From positions 1 to 64,000 of the forward strand of contig DASSEW010000077.1 of the NCBI GenBank assembly GCA_035695065.1: DNA of 64,000 nt, read 5' to 3'. The notes beneath the pieces were generated by a model, which was not told where the DNA came from, searched no databases, and saw only the letters and a list, made by a program, of their open reading frames with translations. This document shows, piece by piece, positions 27,379-37,121 of this stretch. The position numbers were made by a program, and so were the translations under genes. The stretch comes from 66-474 sp035695065. Its GTDB lineage: Bacteria; Pseudomonadota; Gammaproteobacteria; Xanthomonadales; Rhodanobacteraceae. Position 1 is the stretch's first letter; every line of letters begins with the position of its first letter.

Positions 27379-28902
27379 ATGAGCCTCCTCGCGCAACTGA
27401 CGCGCCACAAATCCGTCGAAGCCCTGCAGGCCGAGGCGCAGACGCGCGGCGACTTCCGGCGCGTGCTGGGCGTGTGGCAACTCACCGCCATCGGCGTCGG
27501 CGCGATCATCGGCGTCGGCATCTTCGTGCTGGCCGGCCAGCAGGCCGCGACCAACGCGGGGCCCGCGGTGATCCTGTCCTTCATCGTCGCCGGCATCGGC
27601 AGCGCGTGCGCCGCGCTCGCCTACGCGGAATTCTCCGGAATGATTCCGGTGACCGGCAGCGCCTATACCTACGGTTACGCGGTGCTGGGCGAACTGCTGG
27701 CCTGGATCATCGGCTGGGATCTTTTATTGGAATACGCGCTGATCGTCGCGGTCGTCGCGATCGGCTGGTCCGGATACGTGCAGGCGCTGATCGCGCAAGT
27801 TTCCGGCGCACACCTGCCGCTATGGCTGCAAGGCGCATACGACCCGACGCATCCGCATTCGGGCAAATACTTCGATGTGATCGCTGCGGCGATCACGCTG
27901 GTGATCGCGTGGATGCTCACGGTGAAGACCGAAGTGGGTGCGAGGCTGAACACGATCATCGTCGCGATCAAGGTGATCGGCGTGGCGCTGGTGATCATCG
28001 CCGGCGCGTTCTACGTGAATCCCGCCAACTGGCATCCGTTCGTGCCGCCGGCGGTGACTGCAAACGGTGCGACGCATTTCGGCTGGGGCGGCGTGCTGGC
28101 GGCGTCGAGCATCGTGTTCTTCGCCTGCTTCGGTTACGACACGCTGACCACCGCGGCCGAGGAAGCCCGCAACCCGCAGCGCGATCTGCCACGCGCGGTG
28201 CTGCTGTCGCTGGCGCTCTCGATGGCACTGTACCTGGCCGTTTCGCTGGTGCTGACCGGCATGGTGCCGTACAGCCAGTTGAATTCGCCGGCGCCGGTGG
28301 ACGCGGCATTCGCCGCGCTGCACCTCGACTGGGTGCGCGGCGCGATCAACATCGCGGCGGTGTGCGGCCTCACCAGCGTGCTGTTCGGCTTCATGCTGGG
28401 CGCGGCGCGCATCTGGTTCGCGCTGTCGCGCGACGGCCTGTTGCCGAAATGGTTCTCGCGGGTGCATCCGCGCTACGGCACGCCCGCGCGTCCGACCATG
28501 ATCCTCGGCGTGTTCACCGCGATCGTCGCAGGCTTCCTGCCGATCGGCGAAGTGGCGGAGCTGGTGAACATCGGCACGCTGTCCGCGTTCATCGTGATCT
28601 GCCTGGCCGTGCTGATCCTGCGCGTCCGCCGGCCGGACCTGCAACGCAGTTTCCGCACGCCGGCGATCTGGATCATCGCGCCGCTGGGCGTGCTGTTCTC
28701 GCTGTTCCTGATCATCGGCTGGCCGTGGGCGGCGCAAGGCGGCGGTGTCACCCTGATCGGCGGCTTGCCCAGCATCACCATCTGGCGGTTCGTGATCTGG
28801 ATGGGCATCGGCCTCGTGGTGTATTTCGGCTATGGCATCCGCCACAGCCGGCTGGCGCGCGAACAGGATCGGCAGGCGCAGGCGCGCATCGCCAACGTCT
28901 AG
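27379..28902 (+). CDS. Amino acid permease (APC superfamily, cationic amino acid transporter type)
   Basis: A 507-residue inner-membrane protein with about 12-14 helices. IGVGAIIGVGIFVLAGQ is the APC signature in helix 1, FACFGYDTLTTAAEEARNPQ the helix 6-7 block, and RIWFALSRDGLLPKWFSRVH the conserved loop. It resembles YfnA/CAT-type transporters that import amino acids with protons. ATG at 27379 follows a weak ribosome-binding site. The membrane-protein gene starts 44 bp downstream and may be co-transcribed. Confidence 0.92.
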   Translation: MSLLAQLTRHKSVEALQAEAQTRGDFRRVLGVWQLTAIGVGAIIGVGIFVLAGQQAATNAGPAVILSFIVAGIGSACAALAYAEFSGMIPVTGSAYTYGYAVLGELLAWIIGWDLLLEYALIVAVVAIGWSGYVQALIAQVSGAHLPLWLQGAYDPTHPHSGKYFDVIAAAITLVIAWMLTVKTEVGARLNTIIVAIKVIGVALVIIAGAFYVNPANWHPFVPPAVTANGATHFGWGGVLAASSIVFFACFGYDTLTTAAEEARNPQRDLPRAVLLSLALSMALYLAVSLVLTGMVPYSQLNSPAPVDAAFAALHLDWVRGAINIAAVCGLTSVLFGFMLGAARIWFALSRDGLLPKWFSRVHPRYGTPARPTMILGVFTAIVAGFLPIGEVAELVNIGTLSAFIVICLAVLILRVRRPDLQRSFRTPAIWIIAPLGVLFSLFLIIGWPWAAQGGGVTLIGGLPSITIWRFVIWMGIGLVVYFGYGIRHSRLAREQDRQAQARIANV

Positions 28903-28946
28903 GCCGCGCGACCGCAAAGGTTTTCAACTCGATGGGGGGTCGGGTC

Positions 28947-29564
28947 ATGAACACCGTGTCGAATGCGTTTCCGGTTGCAGCCGTCATCCGCAACCTGCTG
29001 GGTTGGGGCATCAAGTATCTCTCCTGCGGCATGCTCACCTTCGTGCTGCTGATGTGTTTCGGCGCGCTGGTGTTCGCGTACGTCGCGTTGTGGGGTTCGG
29101 ATATTTCGTGGCTCGCGCCCATTTTCAAGTTCCTGCCGCAGGACATGGCGAAGAGCGGCACGCATGAATTGCACACCGACGACATCAGCGGGTTCCTGAC
29201 GCGTTTCTGGCTGGGCTTGAGCCTGGTGCTGACCGCGCTGTCCGCGGTGTGGCGGCTGGTCAAGCGCGTGCGCAGCGGCGCGCCGCTCGCGATCGTGCCG
29301 GTTTCGATGGCCGAAGGCCTGAACCTGAACCCCGCCGCGCAGCGCGTGCGCATCCACGCCGGACGACGATTCCTGCTCGGGCTGGGCGTGGTGAGTGCGA
29401 TCTTCGCCTGCGCCTTCATCGCGATCCCGCACGCGCGCATGGCCGCCGGCTCCTCGCACGCCGACATGGTGCCCGTGTTCATCGTGCTGTACGTCTTCGC
29501 GCTGGTGATGACGGCGGCGTACATCGGTTTGGGTATTGCAGCGGACATGATCCTCGACGGCTGA
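28947..29564 (+). CDS. Membrane protein of unknown function
   Basis: A 205-residue protein with four predicted membrane helices: SCGMLTFVLLMCFGALVFAYVALW, FWLGLSLVLTALSAVW, FLLGLGVVSAIFACAFIAI and PVFIVLYVFALVMTAAYIGLG. A polar loop between helices 2 and 3 carries basic residues (VKRVRSGAP). No family was recognised. The ATG at 28947 is preceded by a G-rich ribosome-binding site (GGGGGGTCGGG); another ATG 15 bp upstream is in frame. It follows the permease gene closely. Confidence 0.7.
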   Translation: MNTVSNAFPVAAVIRNLLGWGIKYLSCGMLTFVLLMCFGALVFAYVALWGSDISWLAPIFKFLPQDMAKSGTHELHTDDISGFLTRFWLGLSLVLTALSAVWRLVKRVRSGAPLAIVPVSMAEGLNLNPAAQRVRIHAGRRFLLGLGVVSAIFACAFIAIPHARMAAGSSHADMVPVFIVLYVFALVMTAAYIGLGIAADMILDG

Positions 29565-29659
29565 TTGAAAACTTCTGCGTTCCTAGGCCATTCGGCCTAT
29601 CCGCGCTGCGCGACGAAACTGCTAGATTCGAAGGCTCGTCCTTCGCTGCAGGTGTCGCC

Positions 29660-31588
29660 ATGTCGTTTGCGTTGCGCCGTTCTTCTTCACTCGTCCCGAC
29701 TCGTCTTGCCGTTGCGCTGGCGCTCGCGCTGGTTGCGGGCTCGGCGCTGGCCGATGCCGCAGACGCGAATATCCCGCCGCCGCAGGACACGCCTTACCAC
29801 GGCACGATCACGCTGAGCGTGGATGCGAGCGATACCTCACAAGGCATCTTCCGCGCGCACGAAACGATTCCCGTGCAGGCCGGCGAACTGACCCTGCTGT
29901 ACCCGAAATGGCTGCCGGGCAACCATTCGCCGAGCGGTCCGATCGACAAGCTGGCCGGTTTGAAGATCAGCGCCAACGGCAAGCCGCTGGCCTGGACGCG
30001 CGACAAGTACGACGTGTTCGCGTTCCACGTGGACGTGCCGCAGGGCGTCTCCAGCATCGATCTCGATTACCAGTTCCTGTCGCCGCGCACGCGCTCGGAA
30101 GGCCGCATCGTGATGACTGATGCGATGCTGAACCTGCAGTGGAACGCGGTGGTGCTGTATCCCGCGGGCCACTACTCGCGCGAGATCACCTACGCACCGA
30201 GCGTGAAGCTGCCCGACGGCTGGCAGCTCGGCACCGCGCTTGAGACGCAATCAAAGTCCGGCGACACGGTCACCTTCAAACCGACCCCGCTCAACACGCT
30301 GGTGGATTCGCCGATCTACGCGGGCGAGTACTTCAAGCGCGTGGATCTGGATCCGGGTGCCAAGGTGCCGGTGCACCTGGACATCGTCGCCGACGCGCCG
30401 AAGTACCTGGAGATGAACCAGGAGCAGTTGCAGGCGCACCGCAACCTGGTGACGCAGGCCTACAAGCTGTTCGACTCGTATCACTACAACCATTACGACT
30501 TCCTGTTCTCGCTCTCCGACCAGATGAGTGGCAACGGACTCGAGCACCACCAGTCCAGCGAGGACGGCACCGGCGCGGATTACTTCACCGACTGGAAATC
30601 CAATGCGCCCGGCCGCGACCTGCTGGCGCACGAGTACACGCACTCCTGGAACGGCAAATTCCGCCGCCCGGCGGACCTGTGGACGCCCAACTTCAACGTG
30701 CCGATGGGCGATTCGCTGCTGTGGGTGTACGAAGGCCAGACCCAGTACTGGGGTTTCGTGCTGGCCGCGCGTTCCGGATTGTGGAATCCGGATGAGTTCA
30801 AGGATGCGCTGGCACTGGTCGCCGCGACTTACCAGGACAACCGCCCCGGTTTCGACTGGCGCAACGTGCAGGACACCACCAACGATCCGACCATCGCGCA
30901 GCGCGCGCCGCTCCCATATCGCAACTACCAGATGAGCGAGGATTACTACAGCGCGGGCCAGCTGATCTGGCTGGCGGTGGATTCGAAGATCCGCTCGCTC
31001 ACGAACGACAAGAAGTCGCTGGACGATTTCGCCAGTGCGTTCTTCGGCGTGCACAACGGCAGCTTCGTCACCGACACCTACACCTTCGACGATATCGTCG
31101 CGGCGTTGAACGGCGTCGCGAAGTACGACTGGGCGACCTTCCTGCGCTCGCGCCTGGACGCGCACCAGCCGCCGATGGACGGCATCGCCGCTTCAGGCTG
31201 GAAGCTGGTCTACACCGACAAGCCAAGCGACTACGAAAAGTCGCTGGAGAAGAACCGCAAGTTCGCCGACTTCACTTACTCGCTGGGCCTCACGCTGTCG
31301 GCCAAGGACGGCGGCATCGGCGACGTGCGCTGGAACAGCCCGGCGTTCAAGGCCGGCATCTCGCCGGGTGCGGAACTGGTTGCGGTGAACGGCCACGCGT
31401 TCAAGCCGGAAGTGTTGAAGGATGCGATTACCGCGGCGAAATCCGACAACAAGCCGATCGAACTGCTGATCAAGCACCAGGACGAATACAAGATGGTGCC
31501 GGTGGACTACCACGGCGGCCTGCGTTATCCGCACCTGGAGCGCGCGAGCGGGCCGGATTATTTGAGCCAGATCATCAAGGCCAAGTAG
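29660..31588 (+). CDS. Exported M61 family metallopeptidase with PDZ domain
   Basis: A 642-residue protein with a signal peptide (residues 1-32, ending SALADA). An N-terminal beta-rich domain is followed by the zinc site LLAHEYTHSWNGK (HExxH) and the downstream VYEGQTQYWG glutamate. A C-terminal PDZ region (GLTLSAKDGGIGDVRWNSP) ends near residue 630. M61 enzymes are periplasmic aminopeptidases with broad or glycine-directed action. The TAG stop lies in the first bases of a GTAGGGCGG repeat. Confidence 0.92.
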   Translation: MSFALRRSSSLVPTRLAVALALALVAGSALADAADANIPPPQDTPYHGTITLSVDASDTSQGIFRAHETIPVQAGELTLLYPKWLPGNHSPSGPIDKLAGLKISANGKPLAWTRDKYDVFAFHVDVPQGVSSIDLDYQFLSPRTRSEGRIVMTDAMLNLQWNAVVLYPAGHYSREITYAPSVKLPDGWQLGTALETQSKSGDTVTFKPTPLNTLVDSPIYAGEYFKRVDLDPGAKVPVHLDIVADAPKYLEMNQEQLQAHRNLVTQAYKLFDSYHYNHYDFLFSLSDQMSGNGLEHHQSSEDGTGADYFTDWKSNAPGRDLLAHEYTHSWNGKFRRPADLWTPNFNVPMGDSLLWVYEGQTQYWGFVLAARSGLWNPDEFKDALALVAATYQDNRPGFDWRNVQDTTNDPTIAQRAPLPYRNYQMSEDYYSAGQLIWLAVDSKIRSLTNDKKSLDDFASAFFGVHNGSFVTDTYTFDDIVAALNGVAKYDWATFLRSRLDAHQPPMDGIAASGWKLVYTDKPSDYEKSLEKNRKFADFTYSLGLTLSAKDGGIGDVRWNSPAFKAGISPGAELVAVNGHAFKPEVLKDAITAAKSDNKPIELLIKHQDEYKMVPVDYHGGLRYPHLERASGPDYLSQIIKAK

Positions 31589-31706
31589 GGCGGACATCCT
31601 CCGCATGAATTTGCGGCAGTAGGGCGGACATCGTCCGCCATGAAGCCCCGCCAGTAGGGCGGACATTGTCCGCCATCAAATCCCGGCGGGCAGTGCCCGC
31701 CCTACC
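31585..31706. repeat. GTAGGGCGG-family repeat cluster, copies 4a-4d
   Basis: Three direct copies of GTAGGGCGGACAT.NTCCGC start at 31585, 31619 and 31654, and one inverted copy (GGCGGGCAGTGCCCGCCCTA) ends at about 31704. The first copy contains the stop codon of the M61 peptidase gene. Confidence 0.9.
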
Positions 31707-31773
31707 GCGCTGCTGACATCACGCTGTCAGCAGTGCGGACCTACAGTGCGCATTTTCAGGATTCGGGCGCACC

Positions 31774-32412
31774 ATGGAACACGCGGCAAACCTTGCGCTG
31801 TTCGCGCTGCTGGTGTTCGGCATCGTCGTGTTGCCGGGCATGGACATGGCGTTCGTGATGGGCAGCTCGCTGGTCGCGGGCCGAAGACACGGCTTTGCCG
31901 CGGTCGCGGGGATCGTGACCGGCGGCATCGGCCACGTGGTGATGACCACGCTCGGCATCAGCGTGTTGCTGAAAGTGATTCCCGGCGCCTTCAACGCACT
32001 GCTGCTCGCCGGCGCGCTCTACATCGCCTGGATCGGTATCTCGCTGCTGCGCTCGGATTCGACGTTCGGCATGCAGGATGGAAGCAGAGCCAACGGCTCT
32101 GCGTGGATCACCTTCCGGCGCGGCGCACTGACCTGCCTGATGAACCCGAAGGCGTACCTGTTCATGCTGGCGGCATTCCCGCAATTCCTGCGTGCGGAAT
32201 ACGGCCCGCTGTGGGTGCAGGCGATCATGCTGTGGATCATCATCGCGCTGACGCAAACCTGCGTGTACGGCGGCGTGGCACTTGCGGCGGCGCAGGCGCG
32301 CGGCTGGCTGGTTGGACGACCTGCTGCCGCGATCATGGCATCGCGCGCGGTCGGCGTGGTGCTTGTCGTGGCCGCGGTGTTTACCGGCATCGAAGGCTGG
32401 CGATCGCTGTAG
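31774..32412 (+). CDS. LysE/RhtB family amino-acid exporter
   Basis: A 212-residue inner-membrane protein with six predicted helices. FGIVVLPGMDMAFVMGSSLVAGRRHG is the conserved first block (the family consensus is PGP, here PGM), and MNPKAYLFMLAAFPQF the central block. Relatives export lysine, homoserine or threonine; the substrate is unknown here. Its TAG stop at 32410-32412 lies in a GTAGGGCGG repeat. Confidence 0.9.
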   Translation: MEHAANLALFALLVFGIVVLPGMDMAFVMGSSLVAGRRHGFAAVAGIVTGGIGHVVMTTLGISVLLKVIPGAFNALLLAGALYIAWIGISLLRSDSTFGMQDGSRANGSAWITFRRGALTCLMNPKAYLFMLAAFPQFLRAEYGPLWVQAIMLWIIIALTQTCVYGGVALAAAQARGWLVGRPAAAIMASRAVGVVLVVAAVFTGIEGWRSL

Positions 32413-32491
32413 GGCGGGTTTCAACCCGACACCGATGCGACGGTCGAAATCCACGCGGCGCATTCATCGGCGGGTCGAGACCCGCCCTACG
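32409..32491. repeat. GTAGGGCGG-family repeat, copy 5, shared by two convergent stop codons
   Basis: GTAGGGCGGGTTTCAACCCG at the left and GGCGGGTCGAGACCCGCCCT at the right. The left TAG is the LysE-like stop (32410-32412). The right end, read on the minus strand as TAG, is the lhr stop (32487-32489). Confidence 0.88.
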
Positions 32492-35400
32492 CTTCCGCGC
32501 TTACGCGACGCGATGAACCGCCCTGGCGCAACACTCCGCGCACGCCGCGTGCTTCCTCGGATGACAGCGATTGCAGCAGGACGACTTCGCCCGCGACCTG
32601 CTTGGCCAGCGGCAGTCCATCGCGGAACACGATGCGGGAATTCGTCAGTACCGGCACCTTTTCGCCGGGCAGCACGCTGCCGATCAGGTTCAGCGGATCG
32701 GCGCCGCTGATCACGATCAGACTCTCATCGTGCTCCTTGCGTGCGCTGCGCAGCGCACCGATGGCTTCGGGCAACGCGAACTGCTCGCCGACCATGCCGG
32801 CAACGAAACGTCCGCCGCGGATTTCGCCGCGCGCTTCCAGCCGTTGGTAGACGCGGCGCAACTCGCGCCACGGCGGCAGCCACGCCGCTTCGCGCTGCAG
32901 CAATGTCCAGAACACCACGCCCCAGCGGCGCAGCAGCGTGCGCGCGATGTGTTCGAGCGCGTCGCTTTCAGCCCCTCTCCCCTCGGGAGAGGGGTTGGGG
33001 TGAGGGTTCGGCATCGCGCTGACACCACGGGATTCACCGGCCGGGCGTGGCGGCTCTTCCGCGGGAACGAAAAGACCTTCACGCCGGATCAAACTCCACC
33101 GCCCCGCATCCTCGATGCCGCTGAGCATGTTGCGGCGCAGCCGGCGATGGCGTGGTGCGTTGCGCTTCGACGACGGCAGCAGCATCGCGCGCAGGCCGGA
33201 AAAGCTGTCGGCGCTGACCAGGCCCGCGCCGACCAGTTCGGCCAGCGCCTCTTCCAGTTCCACGCGCAACAGCCGCGTCCCGCCGAGCATCTCGTCGAAG
33301 AACGACGCGCCGTGCTGCGCGAGGTATTCCGCCACGACCTGTGCGCGCGAAGACAGGGCCGGCGCTTCGGCCGACGCATTCGCGCCGAGCGAACTCCACA
33401 GGGCGAGTTGCCGGCGCGGCAGCAGCACGATCGGCGAAGCGCGCACCGGTGCGGCGTGTGCGCCGCTGGCCGCGCGCAGCCGTGTCCAGGCGATGCGCCC
33501 GGCGCTGCACAGTCCGTCCAGCCAGCCGATGTCGTAATCGCGCAGGCGCGCCGGCAGCAATTGCGATTCCCAGGCACCGGCCGGTGCCTCGAAGCCTTCC
33601 AGTTGCGCCAGCACGGAACCGAGCGCCTCGGCGCCGCGCCATCGCGCATCGTGCGACACGTGCTGCCACCGGAACAGGAAGCGCATGAACTCGTGTGCTT
33701 CCACCGGCTCGATCTCGCGGCGCAGCCGGTTCAGAGTCCGCCGATGGATGCGGGCGAGCAAATGTCTTTCACACCATTCCTCGTGCGACGCATTCGGCGT
33801 GAAGCGCCCGCGCATCACGAAGCCCTCGCGCTCCAGTGCACCAAGCGCCAGTTCGACATCGGCCTGCGGTACCGCGAACGTTTCCGCGAGAGCGCTTGCC
33901 TGCACCGGACCGAGGCAACCCAGCCGCGCGCGGACGATTTCGACCAGCGCCTGCTCGAGTGTCCATACCTTGCTCGCGAATTCCGGTGGCGCTTCGACCG
34001 CGGGGCTCAACTGCGCATCTGCGTGTACCGCGCGCCACATCGGCAGCGTTTCGGTGGCGACCCACAGCCTTTTTAGCCCCTCTCCCTCCGGGAGAGGGGA
34101 AGGGTGAGGTCGAAGTTGCTGCGTTTGCGCGATGCCTTGAATGGCATCGCGCGCAGCAACTGAGGAGGAGGCAGGACGCCGACTGGACTGCGCTCCATGG
34201 ATGGATGCTTGCCGCGACGCCGAACCCTCACCCGCCCCGCCACTTGGGGCAGTGGGAGCTTCAAATTGTCCTGCGCAAGTGGCGGGGCACCCTCTCCCGG
34301 AGGGAGAGGGGAAAAGCACCTGCGCGGCGCGGCCCGACTGCGCCAGCTCTCTCAGCCGCAGGTCCCATCCGGGAGTGCGCTGCGCTTCATCAGAATTGAT
34401 CGCACCCAGCGCCAGCAGCGCCTCGTGCATCTCGTCGGCATCGCGCGGCTGCGGCCAGGCTTCCTCGCGCACGCCTTCGATGGCATCCGCATCCAGCTTG
34501 CCGAGATCTTCCGCGCGGCTGGCGTCGGTAAAGCCGCGCGAAGCGACGGCTTGCGTGCGGCGCTCCTCCAGAGGCGCGTCGTCAAGATATGCGTAGGGCT
34601 TTGCGCCCAGCACTTCCGCGCACAGCGATGACGGCGCGGTGAGATCGCGCGCGATGATCCTGACTTCCTTGCCTTCCAATTTCTTCAGCAGCGCGGTGAG
34701 GCCTTCCAGGTCCATCGCCTCGTAAAGGCAGTCTTGCAGGGTCTGCTCGACCAGCGGGTGATCGGGAATCTGCCGCTCGCCGACGAGGTTTTCCGCGCAC
34801 GCGACCTGGTCGGGGAACACCGTCGCCAGCAGGTCTTCGGATTTCATGCGCTGGATCTGCGGCGGCACCTTCGCGCCGCCGACGAAGCGCGGCAGCGCCA
34901 GCGCGGCGCTCGCGTTCCAGCGCCAGCGGGTAGTGAACATCGGCGCATCCAGCAGCGCCTGCGTCAGCACGTCGCGCACCGTATTCGAATGCAGGTAACG
35001 CGACACTTCCTCCAGCGGGAAGCTGTGACTCGTGGAGAGCGACAGCACGATCGCGTCTTCCGTCGCCGCGGCCTGCAGTTCGAAATTGAAAGTGCGACAG
35101 AAGCGCTTGCGCAGCGCCAGGCCCCACGCGCGGTTCAACCGGCTGCCGTAAGGCGAATGGATCACCAGTTGCGTGCCGCCGGACTCGTCGAAGAAGCGCT
35201 CCATCGCGAGCGTCGTGTGCGTCGGCAACACGCCGAGTTCGGTGCGCGCAGCCTGGTAGTACTCGACCAGCTGCTTTGCCGCGGGCTCGACCACGCCGAC
35301 TTCGTCGCGGAGCCAGGAGGTGATATGGCCGTCGTCGTCAAGCCGCTCCGAAATTTCCTCCCTCAACCGCGACACCGCCCACGAAAGTTCGTCGCTGCGT

Positions 35401-37112
35401 CCGGGTGCTTCGCCCAGCCAGAAGGGAATCGAGGGCGGCGCGCCGTGCGCATCTTCCACGCGCACGCGGCCGCGCTCGACTTTCAGGATCCGGTACGACT
35501 GGTTGCCGAGCTGGAAGATGTCGCCGGCGATGCTCTCGACCGCGAAATCCTCGTTGACGCTCCCCACGCGCTGCGCCGCGGGTTCCAGCACCACGTCGTA
35601 ATCGGCGGTGTCTGGAATCGCGCCGCCAGAAGTGATCGCGGTCAGGCGCGCGTTGCGTCGCGCGCGCAGCTTGCCGTTCACCGCATCACGATGCAGGTAC
35701 GCCCCGCGCGTGCCGCGCCGCGTGCTGTAGCCCTCAGCCAGCATCCGCAGCACTTCATTGAATTTTTCGCGCGAGAGTTCCCGATATGGATACGCGCTGC
35801 GCACCAGTTCGAACAATTCCGTTTCGTCGCGCTCGCCGCAGGCAACCTCGGCCACGATCTGCTGGGCCAGCACGTCCAGCGGCGCGCGCGGCACGTGCAG
35901 CGTGTCGAGTTCGCCGCGGCGCTCGCAGTCCAGCAGCGCCGCGCACTCGGCGAGGTCATCGCGCGAAGTCGGGAACAGGCGGGCTTTCGAGATGCCGTTC
36001 ACCGCATGCCCCGCGCGGCCGGCGCGCTGCAGGAACGCGGCGATCGAGCGCGGCGAACCGAGCTGGCAGACCAGTTCGACCTCGCCGATGTCGATGCCCA
36101 GTTCCAGCGAGGCGGTCGCCACCAGCGCGCGCAGTTGTCCGGACTTCAGGCGTCGCTCGGCGTCCAGCCGCTTCTCTTTCGAAAGGCTGCCGTGATGCGC
36201 TGCGACCGCTTCCTTACCGAGGCGCTCGGACAGATGCCGCGTCGCGCGTTCCACCGTGCGCCGGGTGTTGGCGAAGATCAGCGTGGTGCGGTGCTGGTCG
36301 ATCAGTTCCGCGATGCGGTCGTACACCAGGCCCCACGCGTCGTTGCTCATCACCGGCTGCAGCGGCACGTTGGTGACCTCGATGCCGAGATCGCGCGCGC
36401 GCTGATGGCCGGTGTCGATAATCGTGCACGCTGCCCCTTCTCCCGAAGGGAGAAGGGAAGTCGGTGCGCCGACCAGAAAATCGGCGACCATTTCGATCGG
36501 CTTCTGCGTCGCCGACAGTCCGATCCGCAGCGGCCGCTGGCCGCACAACGCATCCAGCCGCGCCAGCGAAAGTGCAAGATGGCTGCCGCGCTTGTTGGGC
36601 GTGAGCGCGTGGATTTCGTCCACGATCACCGCGCGCGTGGTGGCGAGCATCGCGCGACCCGATTCCGAGCCCAGCAGGATGTAGAGCGATTCCGGCGTGG
36701 TCACCACGATGTGCGGCGGGCGCCTGCGCATCGCGGTGCGCTCGACTTGCGGCGTGTCGCCGGTGCGCACCGCGGTGCGGATCTCCACGTCCGACAGGCC
36801 CATGCGTTCGAGTTGCGCGCGGATGCCCTCGATCGGGACTTCCAGGTTGATGCGCACGTCGTTCGACAGCGCCTTCAGCGGCGAGACGTACACGACATGC
36901 GTTTCGTCGTTGAGCGTGCCCGCCACGCCACGCCACACGAGGTCGTCAATCGCGGCGAGGAATGCGGCGAGCGTCTTGCCCGAACCGGTCGGCGCGGCGA
37001 TCAGCACATCGCGATGCGACTGGATCGCCGGCCACGCGCGCGACTGCGCCTCGGTCGGCGCGTCGAACGCGGACTCGAACCAGGCGGAGACGGCAGGGTG
37101 GAAGGTGTGCAT
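32487..37112 (-). CDS. lhr: Large Lhr-type ATP-dependent DNA helicase
   Basis: A 1541-residue SF2 helicase, the full long form found in gammaproteobacteria. Walker A APTGSGKT is at residues 40-47, the DExH box VDEIHAL at 164-170, and motif VI QRAGRAGHAV near 370. The Lhr-core winged-helix and following domain come next, then a long C-terminal extension. It unwinds DNA or RNA-DNA duplexes in repair. Three places carry in-frame palindromic repeat sequence: residues about 217-228, 934-1012 and 1369-1381. None removes a helicase motif; the large one sits in a linker in the C-terminal part. The gene starts 9 bp after recD and is probably the last gene of recC-recB-recD-lhr. Its stop is supplied by a GTAGGGCGG repeat. 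Confidence 0.93.
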   Translation of the reverse strand: MHTFHPAVSAWFESAFDAPTEAQSRAWPAIQSHRDVLIAAPTGSGKTLAAFLAAIDDLVWRGVAGTLNDETHVVYVSPLKALSNDVRINLEVPIEGIRAQLERMGLSDVEIRTAVRTGDTPQVERTAMRRRPPHIVVTTPESLYILLGSESGRAMLATTRAVIVDEIHALTPNKRGSHLALSLARLDALCGQRPLRIGLSATQKPIEMVADFLVGAPTSLLPSGEGAACTIIDTGHQRARDLGIEVTNVPLQPVMSNDAWGLVYDRIAELIDQHRTTLIFANTRRTVERATRHLSERLGKEAVAAHHGSLSKEKRLDAERRLKSGQLRALVATASLELGIDIGEVELVCQLGSPRSIAAFLQRAGRAGHAVNGISKARLFPTSRDDLAECAALLDCERRGELDTLHVPRAPLDVLAQQIVAEVACGERDETELFELVRSAYPYRELSREKFNEVLRMLAEGYSTRRGTRGAYLHRDAVNGKLRARRNARLTAITSGGAIPDTADYDVVLEPAAQRVGSVNEDFAVESIAGDIFQLGNQSYRILKVERGRVRVEDAHGAPPSIPFWLGEAPGRSDELSWAVSRLREEISERLDDDGHITSWLRDEVGVVEPAAKQLVEYYQAARTELGVLPTHTTLAMERFFDESGGTQLVIHSPYGSRLNRAWGLALRKRFCRTFNFELQAAATEDAIVLSLSTSHSFPLEEVSRYLHSNTVRDVLTQALLDAPMFTTRWRWNASAALALPRFVGGAKVPPQIQRMKSEDLLATVFPDQVACAENLVGERQIPDHPLVEQTLQDCLYEAMDLEGLTALLKKLEGKEVRIIARDLTAPSSLCAEVLGAKPYAYLDDAPLEERRTQAVASRGFTDASRAEDLGKLDADAIEGVREEAWPQPRDADEMHEALLALGAINSDEAQRTPGWDLRLRELAQSGRAAQVLFPSPSGRGCPATCAGQFEAPTAPSGGAGEGSASRQASIHGAQSSRRPASSSVAARDAIQGIAQTQQLRPHPSPLPEGEGLKRLWVATETLPMWRAVHADAQLSPAVEAPPEFASKVWTLEQALVEIVRARLGCLGPVQASALAETFAVPQADVELALGALEREGFVMRGRFTPNASHEEWCERHLLARIHRRTLNRLRREIEPVEAHEFMRFLFRWQHVSHDARWRGAEALGSVLAQLEGFEAPAGAWESQLLPARLRDYDIGWLDGLCSAGRIAWTRLRAASGAHAAPVRASPIVLLPRRQLALWSSLGANASAEAPALSSRAQVVAEYLAQHGASFFDEMLGGTRLLRVELEEALAELVGAGLVSADSFSGLRAMLLPSSKRNAPRHRRLRRNMLSGIEDAGRWSLIRREGLFVPAEEPPRPAGESRGVSAMPNPHPNPSPEGRGAESDALEHIARTLLRRWGVVFWTLLQREAAWLPPWRELRRVYQRLEARGEIRGGRFVAGMVGEQFALPEAIGALRSARKEHDESLIVISGADPLNLIGSVLPGEKVPVLTNSRIVFRDGLPLAKQVAGEVVLLQSLSSEEARGVRGVLRQGGSSRRVSAEA
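32969..33009. repeat. CCCTCTCCC/GGGAGAGGG palindrome inside lhr, copy A
   Basis: CCCCTCTCCCCTCGGGAGAG is followed by GGGTTGGGGTGAGGGTTCGG. Read in the lhr frame it encodes PNPHPNPSPEGRG. Confidence 0.88.
34077..34312. repeat. Composite palindromic repeat insertion inside lhr, copies B and C
   Basis: A first CCCTCTCCC-TCC-GGGAGAGGG unit lies at 34077-34110. A large imperfect palindrome (GTTGCTGCG ... CGCAGCAAC arms) follows at 34115-34160. A second repeat with a CCCTCACCC and CCCTCTCCC-GGAGGGAGAGGG end is at 34223-34312. Together they add about 78 in-frame codons to lhr. Confidence 0.82.
36433..36458. repeat. Short CCTTCTCCC/GGGAGAAGG palindrome inside lhr, copy D
   Basis: CCCCTTCTCCCGAAGGGAGA is a near-perfect palindrome of the same family, encoding about SLLPSGEGA at the surface of the first helicase domain. 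Confidence 0.8.
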
Positions 37113-37121
37113 CGGCGAAGC

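Noticed and set aside
31585..31706. CRISPR-like array
   Set aside because: The intervals are very short and non-unique, and each unit is an intergenic palindrome of a family seen elsewhere in the window.
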